Source: Locusta migratoria
Lineage: Eukaryota; Arthropoda; Insecta; Orthoptera; Acrididae
Assembly (NCBI GenBank): GCA_026315105.1
Contig: CM048748.1
Span: 479,101,150-479,165,149 of the forward strand
Reading direction: 5' to 3'
DNA: 64,000 nucleotides
Part shown: positions 1 to 9,497 of the stretch, in pieces
How positions within the stretch are numbered: the first letter of the stretch is position 1
How the letters are laid out: each line of letters starts with the position of its first letter
The notes under the pieces: generated by a model
What the model was told of the DNA's origin: nothing
Databases searched by the model: none
What the model saw: only the letters and a program-made list of their open reading frames with translations
Made by a program: the position numbers and the translations under genes

Positions 1-199
1 GAAGCTGTGTTTGACTCAATGTCCGGGCGTATCGAGGCCGTTATTACGGCTTGAGGTGGTTGTTCTGGATACTGATTTCTCAGGATCTATGCACCCAAAT
101 TGCGTGAAAGGTAATCACATATCAGCTCTAGTATAATATATTTGTCCAATGAATGCATCTGCATTTCTTCTTGGTGTAGCAATGGCCGGTAGCGTGTAA
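1..199 (+). mobile_element. Tc1-like element (family A), 3' end fragment
   Basis: This segment matches the last 200 bases of the Tc1-like copy at 62117-63313 in the same orientation. It shares the words 'ccgttattacgg', 'gatttctcagga' and 'ctctagtataat' and ends in a decayed inverted terminus near 'gtagcgtgta'. It carries only the final codons of the transposase and the 3' inverted end. The element may continue left of the window. Confidence 0.85.
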
Positions 200-370
200 T
201 ATTGTACAGTATTTTTTCATTTGTTACATAAAACAGCCAAGACCGCATGTTATCTCTATTAAGAAGTCCAGTTTCAGTTCATTAAACTTCGATCGTCGGT
301 ACTTTCATTTTATTCACCACATCACAAAGAAGACCTTTTGAAATAGCAGTTTTAAAACAATATTATATTT

Positions 371-967
371 CGCGTGTCAAACACGGATGCGACCATCATA
401 ATGCTGTAAACAGAACCTGGATTCATACGAAAAAATGACGTTTTGCCATTCGTGCAGCAATGTTCGTCGGTGCGTACACCATCGTAGGTGCTCCTGTCTG
501 TGATGCAGCGTGAAGCGTAACCGCCGCCACGGTTTCCGAGCTGATAGTCCATGCTACTGTAAACATCGTCGAACTGCTCGTGCAGATGGTTGTTATCTTG
601 CAAGCCTCCCCATCTGTTGACTCTGGGATCGAGACGTGGCTACACGATCCGTTACAACCATGCGGATAAGATGCCTGTCATCTCGACTGCTATGGATGCA
701 ATGCCGTTGGGATCCAGCAAGGCGTTCCGTATTGCCCTTCTGAAACCACAGATTTCATATTCTGCTAACAGTCATTGGATCGCGACCAACGCAAGCAGCA
801 ATGTCGTGATACCAAAAACCGCAATCGCGATAGGCTACAATCCGACCTTTACCAAAGTCTGAAACGTGATGGTACCCATTTCTCGTCCTTACACGAGGCA
901 TGACAACAACGTTTCACCAGTTGTCAGCTGCTGTTTGTGTATGAGAAATCGGTTGGAAAATTTCCTC
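371..967 (-). mobile_element. Tc1-like element (family A), 5' half, both ends missing
   Basis: On the minus strand this matches the 5' half of the copies at 40498-41868 and 44528-45919, from the N-terminal helix-turn-helix region to just past the first catalytic residue. Neither inverted terminus is present. Homology stops near 371 in the middle of the catalytic domain and near 967 where a GC-rich block starts. The piece is therefore a truncated relic, not a complete insertion. Confidence 0.85.
376..850 (-). pseudogene. Tc1-like transposase, N-terminal half (broken)
   Basis: The minus-strand reading frames cover the DNA-binding helices and the start of the DDE catalytic core. A partial ORF at 352-603 gives the stretch up to the first catalytic strand. 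In the frame equivalent to the copy at 62.6 kb, the first catalytic aspartate (motif FSDE) reads FSYE, so the acid is replaced by tyrosine. The second and third catalytic residues lie beyond the break. In the family this enzyme cuts and pastes the element at TA dinucleotides. This copy cannot do so. Confidence 0.75.
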
Positions 968-1009
968 CGCCCCCTCATCGAAAGCCGTGCGTCCAGTGGC
1001 CAGCAGAAG

Positions 1010-1480
1010 TGTCCACGAGACGCCGCTGATGCTGGTCCCTGGGTACAGAGCGTCCAGTGCCCCCCCCCCCCCTCCTGGAGCGCGGCGCAGAGTGCGACAC
1101 GAGGCCGAGCGTCGGCGGCGGCGTCGGCGGCGGCGGCGGCGGCGGCTGCAACATTGATGCCGCCTCCGCGCCTACCCGCTACCTGCTGCCCGCTACCGGC
1201 CACCGGCTGCTGCCGGCTGCTGCCGGCTGCATTATTGACGGCCGCCGTGTCGGCGGCTGCTATTGGCAGCATCCGTCTGCCGGCCCGTCCACGCTGCCCA
1301 CGTCACGCGCCGGCCTGCATGACTAGCGGGCACGGGCGCGCGTCTACCTGCTGCGGCTAATGCCTTCATTAGCGACGCGGCCCGGCGCCGTCGTGTTCGC
1401 ACATTTCGTACAGCCGCTAACACACCGGCTACAGCACTCCTTGCGGCAACCGACGTCGACTCGCCCGCCATTTTAACAGT
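1010..1480. other. GC-rich, CpG-rich block with short GGC/CTGC runs
   Basis: The base composition changes abruptly from mixed to very GC-rich. A C10 run (about 1063-1072), GGC-type triplet runs near 1110-1145 and repeated 'ctgctgccggctgc' words near 1180-1230 are visible. Long ORFs overlap on both strands, as expected where AT-rich stop codons are rare. I recognise no protein, splice sites or motif. It could be an unmethylated regulatory island or a fragment of a GC-rich repeat. Confidence 0.5.
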
Positions 1481-1483
1481 GGT

Positions 1484-1796
1484 CAAATCGATGAGACTCA
1501 CCCAGGATACCATCCGTCATTTTCATATTTCTCTGTGGTTTGTTCATCAAAGTATTTGTTTATAAAAATTGTTCTCAATTTTCCTATTTCATTCTATAAA
1601 TTGAAAAGTGCTCGACCGTTGTGGATTTTTAAAATTATTTTTTTATATGTTCGTAATCCTCACAACATGGTACTTATGAATTAAAATTTTATGTAATAAA
1701 AGTTTGGCGGATATCCACCGGTAAATTTCAAATTTCGAAAAAAACTGAAACCTTCTTTTTCACTGTGTCCGATATTTTCTATAGCATAAAAGAAAA
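1484..1796. other. AT-rich stretch, nothing recognised
   Basis: AT-rich sequence with T and A runs, stops in all frames and no repeat found elsewhere in the window. Confidence 0.5.
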
Positions 1797-1983
1797 GTTC
1801 AAATGTTTGTAAAAGTATGGGATTTATGGTTACTAGTCCCTAGCTTACAAACTACTTAAACCAAGTTAAACTGTCCTAAGAACTACACATGCACCCTCGC
1901 CCGAATGGGGACTCGGACCCCCGACGGTTGACGTCCGCGCGCACCGCAGCACGGCGCTTCAGTGAGCTCGGCTATTCCGCCGC
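1797..1983 (-). repeat. tRNA-derived SINE (main family)
   Basis: Read on the minus strand, the copy has a GC-rich tRNA-like head (about 1885-1983) with a B-box-like 'gggtccgagtccccattc' word. A body with 'taaactt...gtttgtaagcta' follows, then a tail ending in 'acaaacatttgaac'. The organisation is the same as in the other copies of this family. It is moderately diverged. Confidence 0.85.
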
Positions 1984-2187
1984 GGATTCTACTGCATACC
2001 CATCTACAGTTTTGTTCTGATTTTCATCAAGTTTTGCACACTTGACCTTCGAAACGAGAGGAAACCCAACGTATACATAAAATGACAGAGAATATTTTAC
2101 CTACGGAATTTGAGAAAATACATGGTTACGGGTAAGATGAATCAACAGCGTCTGTACTATACCAGTGAAATGCGTGCCCTGAACAGG

Positions 2188-2535
2188 AGAGGCCTAGCGG
2201 CCGGGCGCATTGAGGCGCTGTGCTCCGTTTCCCGTCGGGAGTTCGAATCCCCACTTTGGCAGCGATGTTTGTGTCGTCTTTATTAGCTCGCCGACCGATG
2301 TTCGAGTCTTCCCCGGGGCATGAGTGTGTGCGTTGTTCTTGGGTTAGTTTACCTTAGTTTAAGTAGTTTGTAACCTACGGACTGATGACCACGCAGTTTG
2401 TTCCCATAGATTTACAAACATTTGAACATTTTGAACGTCTTTACTATAAGCTAGTTCATAAGTAGCTTATAAGTTGTATGTACTGATGACCCCGCAGATA
2501 CGTCCCATGAGCTTTACAATTTATTTTTCTTTTTT
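2188..2535 (+). repeat. tRNA-derived SINE (main family), split by a second SINE
   Basis: The head lies at 2188-2282 (B-box 'gttcgaatcccc') and the body and tail at 2436-2535 ('ttcataagtagcttataag', 'gtactgatgaccccgcag'). The two halves are separated by another SINE, with the word 'cgtcttta' at 2275-2282 repeated at 2436-2443 as a target-site duplication. This is the older of the two insertions. Confidence 0.85.
2283..2435 (+). repeat. 5'-truncated SINE nested inside another SINE
   Basis: The copy starts inside the head ('gttcgagtcttccccgggg') and runs through 'agtttaagtagtttgtaac', 'ggactgatgaccacgcag' and 'tttacaaacatttgaac'. It is flanked by the 8-bp direct repeat 'cgtcttta'. A lost 5' end and a target-site duplication are what LINE-driven retrotransposition produces. 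Confidence 0.85.
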
Positions 2536-2591
2536 TTTTCGCATCCATGCGTGTAACGTGTGACAGAAGTTTATCATTACGACTATATATA

Positions 2592-3095
2592 TAGGGTGTT
2601 ACAAAAGGTACGGCCAAACTTACAGGAAACATACAAAGAAAGAAAATATGTTATGTGGACATGTGTCCGGAAACGCTTAATTTCCATGTTAGAGTTCATT
2701 TTAGTATTTCTCTTTGAATGTAAATTGAAATAATTCGTGCAGCTAAGTGTCAAAATACCTATTTGTTTCCTTAGTATACACTGTACTTCCTCGATTCACC
2801 GCCTGTTGGCCCAATTGAAGGAAGGTAACGTTGACTTCAGTACTTGTGTTGACATGCGACTCATTGCTCTACAGTACTAGCATCAAGCACATCAGTACGT
2901 AGCATCAACTGTTTAGTGTTGATCAGGAACGTGGTTTTGCAGTCCGTGCAATGTTTACAAATGCGGAGTTGGCAGATGCCCATTTGTTGTATGGATTAGC
3001 ACGGGGCAATAGCCGTGGCGCGGTACGTTTGTATCGAGACAGATTTCCAGAACTAAGGTGTCCCGACAGGAAGCCGTTCGAAGCAACTTGTTCTC
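2592..3095 (+). mobile_element. Tc1/mariner-superfamily element, 5' part only
   Basis: The left end 'tagggtgttacaaaaggtac' follows a short TA run and opens a terminal region of about 170 bp, as in transposons with long inverted ends. The coding part starts at 2951. Homology to a transposase stops near 3095, so the catalytic half and the right terminus are missing. From memory of insect elements, this end sequence and N-terminus belong together; I could not search to confirm. Confidence 0.7.
2951..3095 (+). pseudogene. Transposase N-terminal helix-turn-helix (DUF4817-like), truncated
   Basis: From the ATG at 2951 the frame reads about 46 residues with the pattern 'ELADAHLLYGLARGN...AVRLYRDRFPE..CPDRKPF'. 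This is the typical small-residue-rich N-terminal helical domain (DUF4817) of one insect Tc1/mariner transposase group, thought to bind the inverted ends. The match fades after 'FEAT'. The ORF runs on to 3178 but no longer resembles the family. No DDE residues remain. Confidence 0.7.
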
Positions 3096-4490
3096 CAAAA
3101 ATATCTCTGGAACTGAAACAGGTACTCAAGAACGAATTTCACGGTCGTGTATGGACTACCAGGGACTTATGTAAGTAAAAACTATGAAATAGTCATAAAT
3201 ATTAGCAAATATTACTTTCAACACAAACATAGGTTTTTCAAATGGATACCCTATGGTGTTTCTTATACATTCAATAGCACGAAAAATAACTGAAACAATG
3301 GCGCCACTTGCATCGCCATACATAATTTAGGTTCAGAGAAAATGCGATGTTAAGTTGGCGTTTGAAATAAATGTTGCAGACAGGCAGTGCGTTCGCAGAC
3401 TCAAGCGTGACCTCGCTTCTGCTTCGTCGTACATTCCGCCTCCCCTGGGTCTGGCTGCAGTTGACAGTTATACAAAGATCAAAGCCTCACGCGTATACGA
3501 AACACCATTCCAATCGTACAAGGTAATCTGGAAGTCTCAGTCCCTTTCTTTCTCACCTCTGTATACTGCAAATGGACACTGTGTGCTGAACAGTAAGTCA
3601 AAGTGCGTTTCGAGTACCAGGAACGGTGGATCAATCTAATACGTATGAGGGCGTACGATCGAAGACATATCGTATGCTGTTTGTACATCGCGATTGCGTG
3701 CATTGTGAATACATCAGCTTTACTGCGTCAATTACCTCCTCCGACCGGGCCTGGAGCGGACTCGGTTGCCACGCTTCGCGGCTTACAGCAGACCGCAGGC
3801 CGCACACCGCGCCTGACGTCAGTGATGCGCTGACAGGGCAGGCGGCAGGTCACGCGGCGATGTCCGCGCCACAGCCACTTGCTCGTGGCCGAGCAGTCGG
3901 TTATTGCATTCGGCATTCAGTTTAGCTGCTTCTTTCTCTAACATCGCTGAAGAAGTATTTTTGTTATCTCCACAGTTGTGTACCATGGCGCACAATATTC
4001 GATGTACAAGGTGATCACATCCTAAAATAATCAGGAAAAAACATGGAACTATGTTGTAAGCATAATTATTATTATCTACCACGTGAAATGTATCACAAAA
4101 AATATTTTACATTACTTATAAAATTTCATTTCATTTGGGCCTGGAGCCTAGTGTATGTTTTTAAGCACATATTGATAATAAAAATGATACAAAAAGCTGC
4201 TTGATGTAATGAATGTTATTTAATGCTTTAATATACGCCAATAGGTCTATTTAGGCTCTGTATCAATCGTCAGGCTATCTACGGATTAATATTTTGCATT
4301 TAAATGATTAAGGTAAAGCTACTTAAATTCTTTTCATACTTACATCCACTTTGCTTCGTGGAAATGTAATTTTATTTCATTAGCTGTATATAATTGCCGT
4401 CCAAATATTTTTACATCGTATTTATATAACAGCACGCTTGTCGGATTATTAATTTATTATTGCTACATTTGTGATCCTCTAACTATGCTC
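3096..4490. other. No gene recognised; GC-rich patch at 3735-3910
   Basis: Mixed to AT-rich DNA with several ORFs of 74-99 codons overlapping on both strands, none recognisable. A GC-rich patch at about 3735-3910 contains one perfect TGACGTCA palindrome (3814-3821), the consensus for CREB/ATF-type bZIP factors, but without a visible promoter context. From 4060 to 4490 the sequence is AT-rich and featureless. Confidence 0.45.
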
Positions 4491-4495
4491 TAATG

Positions 4496-4660
4496 TTCAA
4501 ATGTTCGAATGTTTGTTAAGCTTAAGGGAGTTAACTGCGGGGTCATCAGTCATATGGACTACCTTATACTAAAGGTGGGGATTCGAACCCCAGATAGAGA
4601 ACGGCGTCGCGCATCGGAGCATAGTGCCTCAATGCGCTCGGCCAGTCCGCGGCGGCTATG
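4496..4660 (-). repeat. tRNA-derived SINE (main family)
   Basis: The minus-strand copy has its tail at 4496-4530 ('acaaacattcgaacatttg'), 'actgatgaccccgcagtta' in the body, and a tRNA-like head with the B-box 'gggttcgaatccccacc'. The segment between the head and the body is shortened. Confidence 0.85.
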
Positions 4661-4754
4661 CTCTAGTGTTAGAATTTCTTTATTACTTTATATCGTAGAA
4701 TCTGCGGTACGGTTCTGTGATCATTGTTATCTTTTGGTGCTGTGACTTTATCTC

Positions 4755-5115
4755 GAATCTAAAACTTCAATGAAGTTGTCTAGAGAATTTTTGTATTTAG
4801 TTCTGTTTGTTCCTTTAAAATTTCCTCAGGGCTTCTTTCGAATGTGTCTAAATTCTGATCTCTGCAGAAACTTCATGTGATAACCTTTTGGTTGCGTTTG
4901 TTGTACGATCAGCTTCGTAATTTTTAATTTCTAAGTGGATGAAGAGTGCTGAAAGATTTCTGTCTTAATTTCTCATATGTTCTCTGTATTGAATTTCTAA
5001 TTTTCTACCTGTTTGTCCTATATAAAATTTCTCAGAGTCTTCACAATTAATTTTGTATTCGCCTGACTGCCGGTACACTGGTATTTTGATTTTCCTGTAC
5101 CGGATGAAAGCTCTG
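4755..5115 (-). mobile_element. Penelope-like retroelement fragment (GIY-YIG endonuclease end)
   Basis: The minus strand encodes, in 4965-5115, 'YRQSGEYKINCEDSEKFYIG' followed by QTGRK and a conserved EH pair. The G-x-Y near 'SGEYKI' and the 'FYIGQTGR' block are the two signature strands of the GIY-YIG endonuclease that nicks target DNA in Penelope-like elements. A stop follows the EH motif, but the next frame section down to about 4755 still looks coding-like. The reverse transcriptase part is absent upstream, where a GC-rich block begins at about 5115. Confidence 0.75.
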
Positions 5116-5119
5116 ATGT

Positions 5120-5660
5120 CCTTTTTAAATGGCGCCTGCGGCCCCGGCCGTTTTGCTGGCGCCCTCAGGAGGACTGGCTGGCAGCCGCAGGTCGGGCCAG
5201 GCATCGACCCCTGGGGGCCGCGGGCCGGCTCCCCAATCGCGCGGCCCGCTCTTTTATTCGACTGTAAAACGCCGCGGCCCGTTTGATGGCTGCTGGCGCA
5301 GTCCGCGCATTACGGCTCGTAAAAACATAATTAATCAGTCCGCGCGCGCGGCCTTCAGTGCCCGCCCGCCCGCCCGCCTTTGTTCCTCCTCGCGCTCTGC
5401 CGCCGCAAATTAATACAAAGCGGCGGCCGCCCAAATACCGCCCGGTCCCCAACCCGTCAAACCGTTTTGTCGGGCCCGATGCAGGAAAACACGGAAGGAA
5501 TGTATTTAAATCATCACACGCCCCGCGTCACGAAACAAACGCCGCCGAAATGGCGTGCCTCGTATGTGCTGTTTTATATGCCGCACCTTGCGCGTTGCGA
5601 CGAAATGACCAAGTGTTGTTTCTCGTGAGGGCACGAATGCCGAAATGAGCCTAGCAGACT
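5120..5660. other. GC-rich, CpG-rich island
   Basis: Dense CpG sequence with runs such as 'cgcgcgcg' (5341-5350) and 'cccgcccgcccgcc' (about 5362-5377), interrupted by short AT-rich words ('cataattaatcag' near 5328, 'tttaaatcatcac' near 5504). ORFs of 77-96 codons overlap on both strands and none is recognisable. It may be a regulatory island. No TATA box, initiator or conserved exon can be argued for. Confidence 0.45.
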
Positions 5661-6035
5661 GTGACGTCAGCGAGCGAAAAGCAGTATCGAAGATAGCAAT
5701 GCCGTCTCCCGTCAGAGCTCCGACCCTCTGATGTTCGTCGCCGTCACCTCAGCCTTTCCCCACCACTACCCCATCACTCATCTGCCACAAGCGCGTCCTC
5801 TCTGAGCCTCCCTTCCGCCCGCGGTCCCCCCGCTGCTACCTCGCCTTTCCCTCTCAGCTCCGGTCTTCCTCTTCTCCTCGACCCTTGGATTTCGAGATCT
5901 TCAACTCTTCTTCCAACGCACTACTCCCTTCTTCTCTGCAATAGTCCACACCACGTTCTCCACCTTCTTGCATGTCCTTCCCTATGGGTCCACTTTCACT
6001 GTTTTCCTGGTGTACTCCTGTATCAGCCCACTCAT
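5661..6035. other. Pyrimidine-rich stretch, nothing recognised
   Basis: C/T-rich sequence on the plus strand (5740-5960) without repeats seen elsewhere or plausible exons. Confidence 0.45.
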
Positions 6036-6039
6036 CCAC

Positions 6040-6930
6040 TGTTTCTACATTTACATCGACATGGATACTCTGCAAATTTCATTGAATTGCATGACTGAGG
6101 GTTCATCGAACCAGTTTTATGATATTTCTGTTTTCGATCTGATTCGTCTTATTTAAATGTAGTTGGATGGTAACAATATATGTTCGCATTGTGAAGAGAA
6201 AGTTGGTGAAAGGAATTTCGCAAATAGATCTCGCCGCAACAAATAACTCCATTCTTATAATAATTTCCACCTCAACTCGTCCATCATATCTGTGACACTC
6301 TCTCTCATATATCGTGATAATACAAAACTAGCTGCCCTTCTCTGAATTTTGTCTAAATCACCCGACATTTCCACTTAGTGTGGATCCCACAATGCGCAGG
6401 AATACTCAAAAATAGGACGCACAAGTTTAATGTCGGCAGTTTCTTTTGTAGAATTGTTGCATCTTCTAAGTATCCTGCCAATAAAACGTAGTCTTTGGTT
6501 CGCCTTCCTTGCAATATTTTCTGTGTGTTCTTTCCCATGTAAGTCGTTCGCAAATCTTACTCCTAGGTATTCAGTTGAGTTTACGGCCTCAACTTTTGAC
6601 TGCTTTATCGTTTAACTGTAGTTTAACGCCGCGGTGGAGTAGCCGAGCGGTGTAAAGCGTCTCGCTGCGGAGCGCGCGGTTGCTCGCCTTACAGGTTCGA
6701 GTCCTCCCTGGGGCAAGGGTGTGTGTGTTGTCCTTAGATTAGTTTATCTAGGTTTAAGTAGTTTGTAAGCTACGGATTTGAAGACCACGCAGTTTGGTCC
6801 GATAGATTTACAAAGATTTGAACATTTTTTGAAGTTTAACGGATTACTGTTAGTGGTCATATGGATGACCTCACACTTATCATTATTAAGGTTCAATTGC
6901 TAATTTCTGTACCATGCAGGTGTATTATCT
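6040..6930 (-). mobile_element. CR1-like LINE, 3' part, interrupted by a SINE
   Basis: The minus strand shows the same layout as the copy at 28395-29590. From 3' to 5' this is a tail with 'tatccatgtcgatgtaaatg', a spacer, then a decayed region after the reverse transcriptase that includes the 'WDPH' block (near 6385) and the following 'lfdkiqrraasfvls'-type stretch, and the start of the RT thumb region. It continues beyond the SINE at 6628-6832, from 6841 to about 6930 ('gacctcacacttatcattat'). Stops and shifts are frequent, so it is a dead copy. Confidence 0.7.
6628..6832 (+). repeat. Full-length tRNA-derived SINE inserted in a LINE
   Basis: The head starts 'gccgcggtggagtagccgag' (A-box region), with B-box 'ggttcgagtcctccc' and tail 'gatttgaacatttttt'. 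An 8-bp target-site duplication 'agtttaac' flanks it (6620-6627 and 6833-6840). The LINE sequence resumes directly after it, so the SINE is the younger insertion. Confidence 0.9.
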
Positions 6931-6934
6931 CATG

Positions 6935-8005
6935 TCTGCCACTCTTGGGCTTTTGTAGTTGGCCAATATTCTGCACTATACTCCATCGTAGGCCTCCTCC
7001 AGACTTGTAAAGTTATCCTCTCATTCTACATACAGCGCAGTACTCCGCTCACTTCATTCATCTACTACTTATTCTGTGCTGTGTTTCGGCCTCCAGTCCT
7101 CCATCACTTTGCATGTAAGAGCCCCTAAGAGCCCCTAAGCTTCATTCCTTCCATTTAAATTTCTCGACCAGTGTCAATAGATCTTTGGCATCCTTTGTAC
7201 AGACAGTTGTTGTTGGTTTTGACGGGACTAAAAAGCTAGGTCATCTGTCCCCTCCCTTTGTACACATGTACTCTGTTTTCACCCTGCTAATTCTCATTCC
7301 CTTTTCTTCTAAAGCTCTTCATCACTGTTCAAACTTGTCTTGAAGTGCCTCCAGGTTGGGTTCACAGATTGCAACATCGGTAAACATCATGCTCCAATGT
7401 GCCTCTTTCTTCACATCTTTAACTCCTACATTCATGACAAGGTCAGAGAAATCAAAATGTTCAAATGTTTGTGTAGCTTATGGGACTTAACAAAGGGGGC
7501 ATCAGTCCCTAAACTTACAAACTACTTGTGAACTAACTACTACTAAGGGCGGCACAAATGTCCATGCCCGAGGGAGGATTCGAACCCCCGACCGTAGTGG
7601 CCGTGCAGACCGTGACTGGAGCGCCTCAGTCCCCTCGGCCTCGGCAAGGTCAGAGAGATATGGGCTGAGGCAGATCCCTGATGTAACCCTACTCTCACTG
7701 GAAATGCCTTTGTTGCACCCGTACTGCTCCTAACTTTTGTCATTGCTTCTTCATACATGTCTTCTACCACCCAGATATCCTTTCTGTCACGTATTTATTT
7801 CTCAGACATATGCATATCGCTTCCCTCGGCACTTGTCACATGCCTTCTCAAGATCGACGACGGTCATATGCAGTTCGGCTTGTACTTCTTCGTGCCTCTG
7901 CGTCAGTTGCCGTAGCGCAAATATTGCGCTATCCGGCATCAATCCATACTGCTCTTTACATACTTCAGTTTCTAGACGCAACCTCTTCCCAGTTATCCTT
8001 TCCTA
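6935..8005 (-). mobile_element. RTE-like LINE reverse transcriptase remnant, interrupted by a SINE
   Basis: The minus strand carries, around 7680-7700, the reverse transcriptase block 'VRVGLHQGSASAHIS', a decayed form of the Q-G-S-x-L-S-P motif that positions the template. Sequence upstream (7790-8000) corresponds to the RT palm. Sequence downstream (7255-7440) reads as 'NLEALQDKFEQ' and similar, which follows the FADD motif in this clade. A short unrelated piece lies near 7200-7250, and a SINE splits the copy at 7453-7644. Frames are broken in several places. Confidence 0.65.
7453..7644 (-). repeat. Full-length tRNA-derived SINE inserted in an RTE-like LINE
   Basis: The minus-strand copy has tail 'acaaacatttgaacatttt' at the left and B-box 'gggttcgaatcctccctc' in the head. 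A 15-bp imperfect target-site duplication flanks it: 'caaggtcagagaaat' (7438-7452) and 'caaggtcagagagat' (7645-7659). Confidence 0.9.
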
Positions 8006-8690
8006 GTTGGTAGCTGATTATCTGACTCGCTAAGAGTGGATACTGCAGTTGCTTCTGTTTCCAGTTGAAGAGACACGGGCAAAAATCTGATAACTGCAAA
8101 ATTCCAGATTTTCAGTTTTTTCCCTTAATTTAATGGTTCAGCCAGTGCAATTCTAGCTTGATTTACAGAACTGGTCGTGAATTTTACAAGTCGAGTTGTT
8201 AATGTTCACCTCGTAACGTCCGACACTGCCAACTCCGTTCAGTTTCTCTCCCGTCGACTACAGCCTCTTCAGTGCATCCTGATGCGGTTTCGAATTCCTG
8301 TGTCATGTTCTGGATAGATACAGTATATCATAGAAAAACGAGAAAGGGAAATAAAGTAATACTGTGTTAATGTAAGGGTCATAAAATGCAGGTGCAACGC
8401 TAACTGGGAAGATCTGAATGCAAAGATAGTGGAGTGACTAATCACCTAACAGTCGTACACTACAGATGAGTAGAGATTTGATTTGATAACACGTAATAGT
8501 AGAGTTGGGATGTGGCGCAGACCCGAAGTAGCTATGCAGCTCAAGTTGTCAACAAGTCACTGCAGAACTTGTCCAAGAGATGGAATGTATATAAATCGGT
8601 CTTGAGAAGTGTCGAAATTTGAAATGCTACGGACTACGCTGCTGGTTCCAGACGTAGAAACACAGCTGGGTATTCTGGTAACAGTAATGA
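8006..8690. other. No feature recognised
   Basis: Mixed-composition sequence without long ORFs or repeats shared within the window. Confidence 0.45.
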
Positions 8691-8692
8691 AT

Positions 8693-8890
8693 CAAAATGT
8701 TCAAATGTTGAATGTTTAAATGTTTGTTACTCTTAAAGGACTTAACTCAAGGGTCATCAGTCCCTAAAATTACAAACTACTTATGAACTAACTAATAGTA
8801 AGGACGGCACAAATATCCATGCCCGAGGGGGGATTCGAACCCCCGACCTAGTGGCTGTAGCGCCTCAGTCCCCTCGGCCGGCGGCGCGCC
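8693..8890 (-). repeat. tRNA-derived SINE (main family)
   Basis: The minus-strand copy has a tail with the word 'gttcaaatgtt' in duplicate at 8697-8740, the body 'gactgatgacccttgagtta' and B-box 'gggttcgaatcccccctc'. The head (8850-8890) is partly shortened relative to the copy at 30341-30540. Confidence 0.85.
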
Positions 8891-9490
8891 ATGCAGCAGA
8901 AGCGCGTCGACCAGGCAGGGCTGGCCTTCACGCCAGAGCCGTAATCTCGACACAGCGGAAGCTACAGCATGAGAAAGAAGCACCTGCAACTGGATGTAAT
9001 TGCATCCCAGTAGAGTTCCGTTAGGCATTCATTATCCCTCTTCCAACAAGATTCCGTGTCACTGATAATAAAGCCCCGCCGACTGGAAGAGCGAAGCGAC
9101 TCAGTCTGAGAGACGCACGCACAGCGAAAGCCGCCCATACTACCCAGGACGAGAAACACTCACTTTCCTTAACTCTCGTTTCGAAACGTAATTATGTAAA
9201 TTAGACTGTAGTGACGATCGCAGTGAAGAACGAGGGGCTCGGAAAGTTTGGCCTACTTTTCAATTGAGAGGCGTAAACGCACTTCACGTTGCCCCAAAAT
9301 AGCGTCGTACCGGAAGAGTTAATTGAGGATTCGTTTGATACAATGACAAGTAGACATTAATTTTTCATTCGAGAATGAAGAAAGCTAATTTTTGTGACAG
9401 CTCTGGTAGACTGATTTGCAAGACAGAAACGAGCACACAAGAAGTATGTCAACATTCCCGGAACCTGCAACGACAGGTGTGACGCCACGT
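8891..9490. other. No feature recognised; left flank of the satellite
   Basis: Mixed sequence with no repeat match in the window. The satellite starts abruptly at about 9498 after 'gacgccacgttccgtcaca'. Confidence 0.45.
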
Positions 9491-9497
9491 TCCGTCA

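Noticed and set aside
866..1360. 164-codon and 127-codon ORFs in opposite directions
   Set aside because: Alanine/proline-rich translations on both strands of a GC-rich block are expected from composition alone.
3814..3821. TGACGTCA as a functional CRE promoter
   Set aside because: A single 8-bp palindrome in a GC-rich patch, with no TATA box, initiator or downstream gene.
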